The notes under the pieces were generated by a model. The model saw only the letters and a program-made list of their open reading frames with translations, was not told the DNA's origin and searched no databases. Shown piece by piece: positions 35,256-47,340 of a DNA stretch of 64,000 bases; the first letter of the stretch is position 1, and every line of letters begins with the position of its first letter. The stretch spans positions 2,227,042 to 2,291,041 of the forward strand of contig NC_085861.1 of the NCBI RefSeq assembly GCF_034702125.1, written 5' to 3'. Made by a program: the position numbers and the translations under genes. The DNA is from Engraulis encrasicolus (Eukaryota > Chordata > Actinopteri > Clupeiformes > Engraulidae).

Positions 35256-37695
35256 CAGGGGCGCCGCTAGGGGGGGAAAGGTGGTACTGATTCTAACGGC
35301 CCGGCCCAACGCAGCACGGCCTTCGGCCCACGAATGGGATAATAAAATATTAATAATATAATCTTGCTTTTTTTTAAAAAAAATTATAATTACAAAGAAA
35401 TAGTAATTGAAATAAGCTTATTAAACACACAACTGTCGATTCCCATAACGTTTTAGTCAGTTCTTTATTATAGCCTATTGTCATTTACCCTTCCCCCTGA
35501 GCACTTGCGAAATGGTGCGGTCCAATCTGGCGCGCGAGACGTTGAATCGGACAGCATCCGAAAAATGCTGCCAACAGGTGTACAGAGCGACTGAGGTCTT
35601 AGGCGTGGGCTAACATATAGAATGTTAGTAATATACAATCTATGTGTTAAGTTCATTATGTCTAACTGTTTAACTTAAACACACAAGGGAAGAAAAGAAA
35701 AAAGCAGTCCACACAAAAACCGGAAAACAAAGGAATGGTGATCCTGCCCTACATCAAAGGGATCACCGAACGCATACAGCGAGCCATGAAGAAACACAAG
35801 ATACAAACACCAGTAAAGCCACACACCAAACTACGACAGCTGCTAGTACACCCCAAGGACAAAATAGACCAACATAACAAATGCAATGTCATATAAGAGA
35901 TTCCGTGCCGGTCATACAACAAGTCATATATTGGGGAGACAGGGAGGACATTCAACATAAGAAAAAATGAGCATAAAAAAGAGTGTGAAAAGGAAACAGA
36001 ACAAAGACATACAAGAGCAATAAAGGAGAGAGCCACACAGGAGAACCTCAAATCAGCCATAACTGACCACTGTAGGAGGGAAAATCACATCATGGACTGG
36101 GACAAGGCAAAAGTCATACAGCAAGAGAACAACAGATACCACCGCTGGATTAAGGAGTCTATGGAGATCAGAAAGCGTAGCCCAAGTACCATGAACAGGG
36201 ATGAGGGGGCATACATGCTCTCACACACCTGGACCACCATCCTAAGAGGACAGCTCTAACAGCAGGAGGTGTGACCAACCTGTCATTATTGACAGGGAGG
36301 TCACACCTCCACAACAACATCAGCTGTTTTTAAAGCACGTCACTCATCAACATCACAGTGACCCTCTGATGAAGACGGAAGTAACACAGTCGAAACATGT
36401 CAGGTAAAAGATAAAAACTTTTACATGTCTTAAGGCAAAAGAAACCACTAAGTGTTTAAATATACAATCTATGTGTTAATCACATGATGGTGAGCTGGTG
36501 GTGACAGTGAAGGCAGGTTGGCAAAAACAAGGAAAGACGGGAGAAAGAGGAGAGGGCCAGAAGAGGCAGGCAACTGGTCACTCAAATTTTCTCCAAGAAA
36601 GAAGGTGCTCACTCAATGACATTACGTTTTCAAACGCTATCAAATGGTAAGAATCCTTGGAATAGCATCCAAGAGAGCACGTTAGCATATTTCCTAGGCC
36701 TATTGAAAAACTCCACCTTTATTGTCACCGCGCTGAAACGGAAAAAGTGGATGAACGTCCGTGATAAACTATGAGCCTCGTGGGGATTAAGTGAAATCTT
36801 AACCACAGAGTGGTGGGCAAATGTGAAAGCAACCGACAGCATCAGTTGAAACTAATGTGCGGAAAATTAACGCAGATTTGACAAACAACCTACGTTGGGG
36901 ATGCTTCCATCCATCATCCATTGAAGTATCATGTTTGCGCAGGAGAGTGGTGCTTTTTACAAGCGGTGCCTATTTTACAATTATCCCTCACACAACAGTG
37001 CAACAACACGAAGCAGCCTAATGGCTAGGTCAAGAGATTGTTTTGTTCTCATAATATCACTTAGAGTTTTACCCTTGGCATGAAATGAATGCTTATCGGA
37101 CGTCTAAATTAGACTAATGTCAGCGTGGTGCTGATAGACAAACTCGTCAATCTGGTCACGTTCGGTTTAAGTCCAACAGAAAACTTGGATGCAGAAAATG
37201 AACAGCGATTTAACGAGACAGCTGCAGGTTAGATATTGCCGGCCCATCACTAAAGCATTTTGGATGATCTGCGCATTGCACAGCCTATGGTTACCTGACT
37301 GACACCGACTACCAATATGCTCTGTGAGTGCAATGGAATTGCATCGCGGACCCAGGCGGCAATACTAACCACATGGAGTAGGCGCAAAGAAAGGGAAAGG
37401 AAACCGTTGAGTAGGCCTAAGCTATCTGTTGATGCTAGGTGTTGACCCGGAATGGGCAAATGGCTTTGACCGTTTCCTGTCTGTGGTGTGGCGGCCTGAT
37501 GCTAATGGCTCGCGTTTTTATGGAATAAACCAACAACTCTTTGCATAGAAGATGCTTTTGTGGACTTCGTTTCTTAACGCGTCAGCCAGGTCATTCCTGG
37601 GTCACATAATAGCTCAAGGTGAGCTCCTATATCAGGGGGGGTAGGCCCAAAATTATAATCTTTCATAGGGCCCAAAATTCCTGGCGGCGCCCCTG
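35256..37695 (+). mobile_element. hAT element (2.44 kb) with perfect TSD
   Basis: Left end CAGGGGCGCCGCTAGG; right end read inward CAGGGGCGCCGCCAGG (12 bp exact). It is flanked by a perfect 8-bp repeat TCCTCAAG at 35248-35255 and 37696-37703. A Penelope-like fragment is nested at 35651-36458. The rest (35300-35630, 36480-37690) shows no transposase frame, so the element is non-autonomous. Confidence 0.92.
35651..36458 (+). pseudogene. Penelope-like retroelement 3' end with GIY-YIG domain
   Basis: 5'-truncated Penelope-like element. The plus strand encodes VILPYIKGITERIQRAMKKH and LVHPKDKIDQHNKCNVI, then a stop where Tyr is expected, then EIPCRSYNKSYIGETGRTF. Together these make the CNVIYEIPC...YIGETGR core of the GIY-YIG endonuclease that follows the reverse transcriptase in these elements. 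The frame runs on through AITDHCRRENHIMDW to a stop near 36259, after SHTWTTILRGQL. The 3' tail has a GAAGACGGAAG...CGAAAC stretch (36373-36396) typical of the group. A 21-bp direct repeat (35630-35650 and 36459-36479) marks the target duplication. The single TAA in the GIY motif and the missing RT make it inactive. Confidence 0.88.
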
Positions 37696-38299
37696 TCCTC
37701 AAGACTAAGCTTACTTTAACAAAGACACTCAGGCATTATATTTTGACGGGAGGTCTTCGATTAGTGCCACATAAGGCCAATTTGCATTTTCTACTATTTT
37801 CTAACAGTTTAGCTCCATCATAATGAAAACCAGGTGATAAAATGGATGGCTTGTGGTCAAGACCTGTCCCATTGTAAGCACTATAGAGAGGAAAGCACTA
37901 TGGAACATGAAGAACACACCTACCATTTGAGCAGTGGAAAACATGTTCAAGACAGGAATTGACACTGTTTTAATATAAAAGTGATCTCATCGGTTAATAT
38001 GAGTAACTGTAGTGTTGTCGTTCGTTTTGTTTTTAGTCTTCTTTAACATTTGCTTCCTTTTATTGCCCCTGTCCCAACTCTTTTGAGACATGTTATTTTT
38101 TTATATTCATGATTTCCCCCAAAACAATATTTTGGTCAGTTTCGACAACTAAAATGGTTTTCTTTGTACTGTTCTCCATATAGTGTAAGAATCAGATGTT
38201 TTGAAAATGATAGCATTTTGTTACTATTCAGTTTACCTATAATGTCCCAACTTCAATGGAGTTGGGTTTTGTAGATTAATTTCATGATTACAGTGAGAA

Positions 38300-38659
38300 G
38301 TAGTGTGATGAAGCGGTCAGCACACTGTGTATTAACTCCAAAAATACTTTATTACATTTTAACAACGTTTAAAAGGCAACGTTTCGATCCAACAGAGGGA
38401 TCTCCCTCAGGCCACTTGTCACCTTAGGGTGCGCTCACCTTTCTGCCAGGTAGCCTACCTGTAGGTCATGTGATATAAGCCAACTCAGACCATTGTTCTC
38501 ATTGCCTGAGGAAGATCCCTCTGTTTTGCCGTATGTTAAAATGAAATAAAATATTTTTGGAGTTAATATACAGTGTGCGGACCGCTTCATCACACTACCT
38601 ACTACCTTTTGTCTGGCACCTGGACAACTACTTGTGGATGTGGGCACCCTACTTCTAAA
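38300..38659. mobile_element. Short retroelement insertion with internal hairpin
   Basis: A 360-bp insertion between 17-bp direct repeats CATGATTACAGTGAGAA (38283-38299 and 38660-38676). Its halves are inverted: CACACTGTGTATTAACTCC near 38322 mirrors the GGAGTTAATA...CAGTGTG stretch near 38560, and CCAACAGAGGGATC mirrors GATCCCTCTG. The GAAGATCC...CGAAACGTTGCC words resemble the 3' hairpin of Penelope-like elements. It is non-coding. Confidence 0.7.
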
Positions 38660-38779
38660 CATGATTACAGTGAGAACAATCTAGATTTTAAAAAATCTAT
38701 GACCACCACACATATATATACAGTATACCTACGTGTGTTTAATATATAATTTCCTCTTGTTCTCTTGCTGTATGGTTTT

Positions 38780-40525
38780 GTAGGATAGAACAGCAATAAA
38801 AAGGGAAATAACGGACTACCACAAACAGGGAACAAAAGTAATGTTGACCACATGTCAGCGGACAGTATCCAACGAGCCATAATAAACATATACACACCGG
38901 TAAAACCACACACACACCGGTAAAACCACACACACCGGTAAAACCACACACACCGGTAAAACCAAAGACAAAACTATGACAGTTAGTACACACCAAGACA
39001 AGGACAAAATTGACCAACACAACAAGTGTAACGTCATATATGAAATACTGTCAGTCATTTAACAAGACCTATATTGGGGAGACAGGAAGGACATTTGATA
39101 AAGAAAAAAGGAGTGTGGAAAGGAATATGAAAGAGAAACAGAACAGAGACAAGAGCAACAAAGTAAAAAGCTGTGCAAGAAAACCAAAAACCTTTCCTTC
39201 TAGGAGTTTGACCATACATAGGTATGTTGTCATAAATGAATTTTGTGAAGATTGGTCAATCTATATGTGTAAGAGCCAATTTAACCCTTTCTAGGAAAAC
39301 GCTTCTTTTGCACCACCTACAGTCTTGAAGTGTAATTAACCTTTTCGTCGGAAGCATTTCTTGTGCACCCTCTACAGGCCTGGAGTGCTGTGTCTCCAAT
39401 CCTGAGGCATAAAGACCTGCTGATGACCAGACCAGGTCTGGCTGATTGGAGGCTTACAGCTTTCTTACGTCTGTCTCCTGCCATGAGAAGCTGAAACCCA
39501 GAACTCTTTAATTTCTTTGTTTAAACCATTTGTACAGTAAAAATAAATCCTCACCATTTTGAGGTTAAATCTATTTTCTTTTTGTGGACATTCCATCTTT
39601 CAACGTTTAAACGTCTTGGGCAAGGGCATGTCAGTCAGGAACTATTACTCCCAATCAGTCATCATGGAACTTTGGTAAAAGACCAATACAATATGGGAAT
39701 AATAATCAAAACATTTCTGGGGTCATGTATGACCAAGAGGATCCACGAGATGATCAGCATTATAATTTACATTTATGTTGTAGTTTTCCATCTCAACTTA
39801 TTATACTTTGTGTCCTGGGGCAGATCATGATCGGCAGACCTAAAATATTCATGATATAAATATTATTTATAATATTAAATATTACCACTGAGATTGCCAA
39901 TCAAGCACATTGTGAGGGCATCCAATTAGCATTTCCTCAATTATTACACCACACTGTATATTGTTGAGATAATTGCACAGAGGTGCTAGACACAAGATCA
40001 GAAAGTGGAATAGAAATCACCCTGATGATCAAAAAGAGTGGAAACAAGTTTACAGTATAGAAATCATTGGCACTGTTGGACATTTCACTTTTACATGGCT
40101 GTACAAAAGCTCAAGCGTCAATTAAATCATCACTTTGGTGTTAAATATATGGAAGACACCTTTTCCTAGCAGCAATTTCCAGAAAAAAAGGGGTGTAAGA
40201 AATGTTGAAGTGCACACTATGCTCATATGTTTGAGACATGGTTTGTGCTTTAGATGAGGGAGAGGTATGTCAAAATTGTAAATAAATTTGGATGACCTCC
40301 AACAAATAATGTATATAGTGATATTCTTCTATAAACTCATTTGGGGTCATAAATTACCCTGCTTGGCCATATTAGTCGCTAAAACAGCCCGGTCGCTTGA
40401 GGGTTAAGGACTCAATAGAGATCAGAAAGCACAGCCCAGCCTCAGCCCCCATGAACAGGGATGAGGGACCATGCTGTCTCACACCTGGACCACCTTGCTT
40501 AGGCCACAACTCTAACCGCAAGAGA
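38780..40525 (+). pseudogene. Second Penelope-like fragment, interrupted
   Basis: It parallels the copy at 35651: HNKCNVIYEI (39022 on), then a frameshift and SFNKTYIGETGRTFDKEKRS, again the GIY-YIG core. It stops aligning near 39165. The C-terminal end resumes at 40404 as KDSIEIRKHSPASAPMNRDE and ends near 40515. A piggyBac-like insertion lies between, and about 120 bp before it (39166-39284) does not match the first copy. The lysine/proline-rich part carries four copies of an ACACCGGTAAAACCAC unit at 38893-38965. Frameshifts make it inactive. Confidence 0.8.
39285..40403. mobile_element. piggyBac-like element (TTAA-flanked)
   Basis: It starts CCCTTTCTAGG after TTAA (39281-39284) and ends GCTTGAGGG before TTAA (40404-40407); CCCT/AGGG ends with a TTAA duplication are the piggyBac pattern. 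The insertion point corresponds to the TTAA in the GGATTAAGGAGTC stretch of the intact Penelope-like copy. Two diverged direct repeats (TTTTGCACC/CTTGTGCACC...CTACAG) lie near the left end. No transposase is visible. Confidence 0.6.
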
Positions 40526-40799
40526 TGTTACCGACCTGTCAATATAATTTTTTTTATTATTAAAACAGTAGCTGCTTGTGCTTTTTCATGCGAATGCCTG
40601 GTAAATAAAATTGATATTCGCCTGTGAGCAAAGTCGAAAGCGGCATCATTGTCCTCTCTTGGTGCATTCAACTGAGAACCTGTCCCCGCACCTAATCGCC
40701 AACTGGCCGTCGTGTTCACGCTGTAGATCTTAGCGAACTGGAAAGTTGGTTCGCAATGCAAACCAAAAAATACATAGTTTTTCACCACGAACTGTGACA

Positions 40800-43265
40800 A
40801 TGTGGACATCAGCAGATTCAGCCTGCTAACACAGTCACATGTAGGAAAAGTTCATAGCCCGCTTCTTCAAGGCGCTTGGACTGCTACCACGAGAGTTGTG
40901 TCTTACAATGCGCGAGGCCTGCCCTTAGGTCAGAGCACTAGTGACAAAGCGCAACACATTGTGATTGACCAACTCTTTGACAGCGCGGACATTCTATGCA
41001 TACAAGAGACCCTGCTGGCCAAACAGGATCTCGAGAGATCTTAATGATCTTAAAGAATCATAATGACTTCTATGGGGCAGGGGAGTCTACAACTGATTTA
41101 AGTGTGGGATTAGTACGTGGCCGAATACCTGGTGGTGTGGCCATATTCTGGCAAAAGAAATATGATCCAATGATAACTGTGATAGGCTTAGATGTGCACT
41201 GGGCCGGATGGAATGAATATGTGGCAGAGCTCTACTCTGAGGCAAAAGAGGCTTTAAGAAACTGGGTAGCAGCTGGGAAAGTAAAATATGGCCCAGAGTT
41301 TCAGCATAAGAAGGCCACTAATGCCAGGTTTAAATATCCTGTACGCTATGTAAAAAGAAATGAGCAAATTATGAGGTCAAAATCAATGGCTAGAAAACTC
41401 CATCAAAATGATATCCAGGAATTCTGGAATGAAGTTAAAGTCATTAACAACAGCCAGATGCCTCTTCCCTCCACTGTAAATGGTGTATCTGGGGATGGGA
41501 ATATTGCTATGGGCGAAGCATTTTGGGGACATTAACTGTGTTGAGAGTGCTGCTTTTAAAGTAGATGATGTTAGTCATGATGTTGGTATGGTTATTAGAC
41601 CAGACGAGGTGTACAATGCCATTGGGAAGCTAGCAATGAATAAGGCCAGTGGTCAGGACGAAATCACTGCTGAGCATCTTTAATATGCTAGTTACAGACT
41701 GTCAGTGCTACTTGCCTTGTGTTCCTCCAGCCTGTTAGCACATGCCATATTACCCCACTCTTTGTTATATGTGCTTCTGGTACCAATTATCAAAGATAAA
41801 ACATGTAAATCAGTGGTGCTCAAACTGTGGTACGTGAGACATCTCTGGTGGTACTTGGAAGAATTAATTTTTTTGTGCATTGATTTGAAGGCTGATCAAG
41901 TTGTTGCAGTAGAAACTGTCTCTGGTCTCACATTGTGTAATATTGAACTGTATGAATCTGAAAACATAATGCAGAATATACTAGGCAAGCAAGAAATTTA
42001 AAAACATGCTTGCACTGAATGTGACCGTAGGTGTTGATCTCCTGTATTGACTGGCAAAAGTGAATATGGAAGGCCTTTGCTGCGATATGCTAATGTTGGT
42101 TATCAAGGTGGTACTCGGAAAGCTCAATATCTTCTCGGGTGGTACTTCACACAAAAAGTTTGAGAACCACTGATGTAAAGCATCTAGTATTGACAACTAT
42201 AGGCCCATTGCACTTGCTAGTATAATATCCAAAGTTCTAGAGCGGATCATTTTAGGGAGGCTCCAAGGATATGTGGAAACAACTGACAATCAATTTGGTT
42301 TTAAGCATAAACATGGAACAGGTTTGTGTATATATGCATTGAAAGAGATATACATATAAGAGGAAGAACTCAACAGTATTTACATGTTTTTTTAGATGCG
42401 TCCGGGGCATTTGACCGTGTTAACCATGGGAAACTGTTTATAAAACTACATCAACGAGGGGTCCCTTTATAATTAATATGAATCTTACAGTACTGGTATT
42501 CCCATCAAACCATGCAGGTCAGACGGGGCCAAGCTTTCTCTAGCCAGTTCTTGGTCACCAATGGGGTCAGGCAAGGTGGTATTCTTTCCCCTTTTCTTTT
42601 TAATCTTTACATGGATGATCTATCCAGGAAATTAAATTAATGTAAGACTGGGTGTATGGTTGGGGATAAGGTCATTAATCATCTATTGCATGCTGATGAC
42701 TTGGTTGTCCTGAGTCCCTATAGTTCTGGTCTTCAGCAACTGCTCAGAGTCTTCTCAGAGTATGGTATAGAGTGTGACATCAAATATAACTCAAAAAGAG
42801 TGTTGTAATGCTTTTTAGGAATAAGGAGGATAAAAGCTACACTTCCCTTCTTTTTCTCTAAATGACAGAAGCTAAATACTTAGGTCACATTCTTAGGAGT
42901 GACCTATGTGATAATGATGCAACCGTATCTCACGTCTTTCGTAACGTTTTCACAAAAAAATGGGGCAAAATCTAGGGAAAAATCTACAAAGGATGTGGTG
43001 CACTCACGTTATTGCCCGTTTTTGGAAAGAAGCGAGATAGGGCTCGATGATGATATGCAGCGCCAGTGTTGCAAACTTTATGCTCAAGCAAATATGCTGG
43101 CACGAAAATTCTATATGTGTACAAAGGAAGTAAAATTATCTCTGTTCAGGACTTACTGTACACCACTGTACACAGCTCATCTTTGGTGTGGCTACAGTAG
43201 AGCAAAAATAAATAAGATAAAGGTGGCGTACAATGATGCTCTTAGAATCTTGCTTAAGTGCTGGT
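40800..43265 (+). pseudogene. Broken APE-type LINE (endonuclease + RT)
   Basis: A 5' part of an AP-endonuclease domain is readable: VVSYNARGLPLGQSTSD, then ADILCIQETLLAKQD (to 41041). A frameshift and GLVRGRIPGGVAIFWQKKYD follow (41042-41210). An abrupt join leads to the linker region (GWNEYVAELYSEAKEALRNW, 41205 on) and to KLAMNKASGQDEITAEHL (41683). After a nested MITE the reverse transcriptase resumes with DNYRPIALASIISKVLE (~42190). Later come FLDASGAFDRVNH, NGVRQGGILSPFLFN and LLHADDLVVLSP, a HADD form of the YADD box, spread over several frames. The end is SLFRTYCTPLYTAHLWCGYS, stopping at 43265. Internal deletion, frameshifts and stops make it inactive. The clade is not assigned. Confidence 0.85.
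41811..42172. mobile_element. 362-bp hAT MITE inside the LINE
   Basis: Left end CAGTGGTGCTCAAACTGTGG; right end read inward CAGTGGTTCTCAAACTTTTT. It is flanked by ATGTAAAT (41803-41810) and ATGTAAAG (42173-42180), an 8-bp duplication with one mismatch. It sits in the LINE between the linker and the NYRPIA motif. It is non-coding; a GGTGGTAC word recurs inside. Confidence 0.9.
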
Positions 43266-43937
43266 GAATATCAACCTTGTTAATTATATTAATCTTAATT
43301 ATTATTAATAGCATTACCAGACGGCCAGTCTCCACCAGTAAAAAAAAACAACAACAACTTTACATTGACAGTTTCTATACAAAGTAGGCTATAAAGTGAC
43401 AAAGTGACATCTATCATATTGTGGCCCTCACTAATTCTGTATGAGTAGTCTAATTGTAGAACATATACAGTAGGTTACATGAAAACATGATTAGTCAGGC
43501 TACTTTCATGTCTGTAGCTCTTTGAGTGCCATGGACCTGAAAACGCGTCTTTTCAGAATGTATGGCACAGTGCCAAAGACTTGATATCAAGTCAACTGCG
43601 TTTTTTTTTATGGGGGGTGGGGCCCAACACGTTGATCTGGTATGTTTGTTGTTGACATGAACAAAGAGCTCAATATTTTATGGCTCTTGAAAAAACACTC
43701 AAATGTTGAAAAAAGCCTGGCAACCCCCAAGTCTGATTTTGAAAATGCCTGGCACTCAATGAGTTAAGCAGCTCATTAGAATGGCACAGGGAAGGCTCGG
43801 AAATATTCCAGTTCTTTTTTTTTTCTTAGAATGTTTCGTAGTCAGTCTTAGTTACAAAACGAATAGGTCCGACAGGATATTGTTGATAGGGCAGCAGTAA
43901 TAAACTTGAAATTAAACTCTGCACTAATCTCTGCTGA
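43266..43937. other. Unannotated DNA
   Basis: A/T-rich sequence without a supported gene or element boundary. The reading frames are short and unrelated to known families. Confidence 0.5.
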
Positions 43938-44069
43938 AACACAACATGTAAATGTCAGTGTTGCACCGTCCATAACACGTAAATGTCAGTGTTGCACCGT
44001 CTACAACACGTAAATGGTAGTGTTACACCGTCCACAGCATGTAAATGTCAGTGTTGCACCGTCCACAAC
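43938..44069. repeat. ~32-bp minisatellite, 4 copies
   Basis: Units of the form ACACGTAAATGTCAGTG followed by a TTGCACCGTCC segment repeat four times with a few substitutions. Confidence 0.9.
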
Positions 44070-44198
44070 CAGACACATACAGTTAGAGAAGGCTATCGAA
44101 GTAGGGGGGGAAAACAAAAACAAAAAAACCCTACACTTTCACAGACCATATCTTTCCATGAACAGTGGCTTTGAGTACCAAGACAATATAAATCCGAT

Positions 44199-44199
44199 C

Positions 44200-44228
<29 letters not shown>
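44199..44228. repeat. (ATT)n microsatellite
   Basis: About ten ATT units. Confidence 0.95.
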
Positions 44229-44231
<3 letters not shown>

Positions 44232-44718
44232 GCCCAAGCAGATTTCTTTTTTGACAGGGTAGAGGAAATAGAGCAACACACTGTGTTACACGGACCGTTG
44301 CAAATGACACAGAGCCAACAATCATACACATTTAACAAGTCTGAAATTAAAAGGGGATGTGAACACTACAAGACTGTCAAAGACCCATAAACTCTTTTGT
44401 TTCTTAACAAGTTCAGTCAAGTAAGATGTACTTACACAAAGCGTGTTTAAATTGCAGACTGTCGAAGGAAGGGCAACCGTGAAAAGGTAGAAGTTGGTAG
44501 TCTTTACTTGTCGCAAAATGGAGAAGCTAACTTTCACTTCCTCCTTTCACTTGCCTGACATGCCTTTCCCCCCAACACAGTTCTGACATGTCATTTTTTG
44601 TCTTTCTTTTTTGTTCTTTTTTTCTTTATTTTATTTTTGTAAGTTTTTGACTGAATGTTCAGTTGCAGCTATATTTATTATGGAACCAAAGGCTTACTGT
44701 ACTGTTACCAGAAAGTAA

Positions 44719-44778
44719 GTGTGTGTGTGTGTGTGTGTGTGTGCGTGCGTGCGTGCGTGTGTGTGTGTGTGCGCACGC

Positions 44779-44872
<94 letters not shown>

Positions 44873-44910
44873 TTCAGGAGTAGGTGGGTTTGTGTAAGGG
44901 AGAGAGGTGA

Positions 44911-44992
<82 letters not shown>
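44719..44992. repeat. (GT)n followed by (CA)n, facing tracts
   Basis: (GT)n with GC-containing interruptions covers 44719-44860. About 50 bp later comes (CA)n at 44914-44992. The two tracts are reverse complements and could fold together. Confidence 0.95.
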
Positions 44993-44993
<1 letters not shown>

Positions 44994-44996
44994 GAA

Positions 44997-45138
44997 TTTC
45001 TCAAAACCTAGTGCACATAATTAGTCATGCCCAGTGATTGGATACTCTTTGGTGAACTCTACGGAGTGTCCAATCACTGGGCGTGACCAATTAGGCTGAA
45101 TACACTTGGAAGTGCGCACACTAGGTTTTGAGAAATGC
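44997..45138. mobile_element. Palindromic MITE, family M1 copy 2
   Basis: TTTCTCAAAACCTAGTGC at the left is mirrored by GCACACTAGGTTTTGAGAAA at the right. The interior shares CCCAGTGATTGGATACT with the copy at 8508-8706. It lies between microsatellites. Confidence 0.8.
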
Positions 45139-45154
45139 CCACTGTGATGTCAGG

Positions 45155-45339
<185 letters not shown>

Positions 45340-45970
45340 AGGAGAGGCTGTGTCCTAGAGGGGCGCTACTTCCCCTTACTCCTGTTAGCCTACGATTACG
45401 ACATCCAGTACAGAAGATCCAGAAGCTGTTAGGGGTCTTACACACCAGGGCGGTAAAGCGTCGCGGAACGGCCACGTGTTTTACCCACGCCTGTGAAAAT
45501 ACATTGAAACATAGTTCTATCTGTCCTTACACACCAACCGGCAGTAGTCGGGCGTCAGCGGCGCTGGAGCTGGCTCCGCGCCGTGCTGCATTTGGAAAAT
45601 AGAATTTGAGCGTATTTTTCACGCCGGCGACTGGCGGTGTCTCATTCAAATGAATGACAAAGTAGCACGCTAGATTTGGCTGTGGGGGGGTTTTGAACAG
45701 GACTGGCCGCGTACGCCGACGCTGTCAGTGTGAAAGGCAGAGAAAAACACGCCGGCCGAAACTAAGCAGAAAGGCCGCGTTCGTCCCGTGACTGTTCCGT
45801 TTGGCTTTGGTATGTTTGACCCCTTATAATGTTGACGTATTACTTCCTGGTATGAGGCCACAAGCACAAGTGGAGGACGCAAGGTCACATATTGGAACTC
45901 ACTCACAGTGAACATGCCAACACAGATGCATTGTCATGTGACACAGAAGAGGGCACCCAACGATGACATG

Positions 45971-46092
45971 GGCTGGATCTCAAATGGCACACTTGTGCAC
46001 TTCGGGCACTATGTTTCAGTGCGTAACTAATACGGCATACGCACTGAAACATGAACACTAAAGTGCACAAGTGCACCATTTGAGATTCAGCC
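45971..46092. mobile_element. Palindromic MITE, family M2 copy 1
   Basis: GGCTGGATCTCAAATGGCAC is mirrored by GTGCACCATTTGAGATTC with AGCC at the right. The inner words CACTTGTGCACTT/AAGTGCACAAGTG and GTTTCAGTGCGT/ACGCACTGAAAC are also mirrored. A larger relative lies at 60893-61423. Confidence 0.75.
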
Positions 46093-46336
46093 AGTGTGTT
46101 TCAAATGTTGACAACTGCCCTCTACGGCTCCATCTGGTGGCAGAGCCAGGACCTGCACGCCTTAACAGACACCAACAATCAATGATTGGAGCAGCTGAGT
46201 AGTTTGAGCGAGTTAGAAACTCTTTCAGAATCACCCTGGAGAGGGAGACTGAAGGCTGAGGTTGTCTCTGCCTAACAGAGGAGTGTCTTCAGAGGTTTGT
46301 GAGTTTAGAGAGAGTTCTACCAAGGAGAGATATATA
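46093..46336. other. Unannotated DNA
   Basis: I see no gene or element boundary. The stretch is purine-rich and ends at the TA target of the next element. Confidence 0.5.
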
Positions 46337-47338
46337 CAGTATATCACGAAAGTGAATACACCCCTCACAGTTTTTCAGATTTTTGAGTATATCTTTTCAT
46401 AGGAAAGCATTACAGAAATGTAACTTTGACACAATTATTAGTGACCTTTTAACAACATATTTAACCACTTACATTTTTTGTTCACTCAGGAAAAAAAACA
46501 AAATACAGCCATTAATGTTTGAACATGTACTCACAAAAGTGAGTACACCCCAGATTAAAATCCGGTAGAGAAGGGGCTATGTTGGCTCGAATCGTCTCGA
46601 AATGAAACGAAATGAAAAGGGATGACAAGGGAGGTCATCAGTGTGCGTTTCAACCTTTCTTTGCATTGAACTTTTAAATTTTGAGTCTGCATCTGGCTTA
46701 ATAGATTGGTGTGAGATTTGAATGCAATCCTATGGAGAATATCATGATCTGCTTCAGTAGTCACAGTGCATGTTGACATGCATGTTTCTTTTAGGTGTAT
46801 TTCAGATTGCCAATGTTGACAGCATTCATGCATCCCCAAAACATGTCAGTCCCACTACCATGCTTGGCTTATGAGAGGATACACCTTTTTTGTAAAACTC
46901 ACTTGTTTACCACCACACATGCTTGACACCATCTAAAGCAAATTTGTTTATCTTGGTCTCTTCAGATCACACGACATGGTTCCAGTGATCCATATCCTTG
47001 GTCTGTTCATCTCTCTTGAGACCAAGATAAACAAATTAGGTGATGACCTCCCTTGTCATCCCTTTTCATTTTGTTTCATTTCGAGACGATTCGAGCCAAC
47101 ATAGCCCCTTCTCTACCGGATTTTAATCTGGGGTGTACTCACTTTTGTGAGTACATGTTCAAACATTAATGGCTGTATTTTGTTTTTTTCTGAGTGAACA
47201 AGAAATGTGGTTAAATATGTTGTTAAAAGGTCACTAATCATTGTGTCAAAGTTACATTTCTGTAATGCTTTCCTATGAAAAGATATACTCAAAAATCTGC
47301 GAAACTGTGAGGGGTGTATTCACTTTCGTGATATACTG
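46337..47338 (-). mobile_element. Tc1/mariner-like element with ~130-bp or longer TIRs
   Basis: Both ends read CAGTATATCACGAAAGTGAA inward and stay nearly identical for at least 130 bp (to TTTAACCAC). They are flanked by TA at 46335-46336 and 47339-47340. The interior keeps only fragments of transposase-like sequence (CATGCATCCCCAAAACATG, the mirror of a WG-type motif near 46830). A short inverted pair, TTTATCTTGGTCTC and GAGACCAAGATAAA, lies near 46950 and 47015. It is non-autonomous, and the split copy at 2601/6315 belongs to the same family. Confidence 0.88.
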
Positions 47339-47340
47339 TA

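Larger units (their letters stand above)
34663..38271. mobile_element. Mariner-like element split by nested insertions
   Basis: The left part (34663-34770) matches the start of the copy at 10362 (GTAAACAGTGAATA, ATCATTTTCAAAACA), with the first ~30 bp lost at the AT tract. The right part (37725-38271) ends AACTTCAATGGAGTTGGG, then TTTTG and TA, the mirror of the 10362 terminus. Sequence between 34771 and 37724 is foreign: a putative LTR, itself split by a hAT. No transposase frame survives. Confidence 0.7.

Noticed and set aside
39582..39830. Possible small membrane protein frame
   Set aside because: Lies inside the TTAA-flanked insertion, with no start context, homology or conservation evidence.
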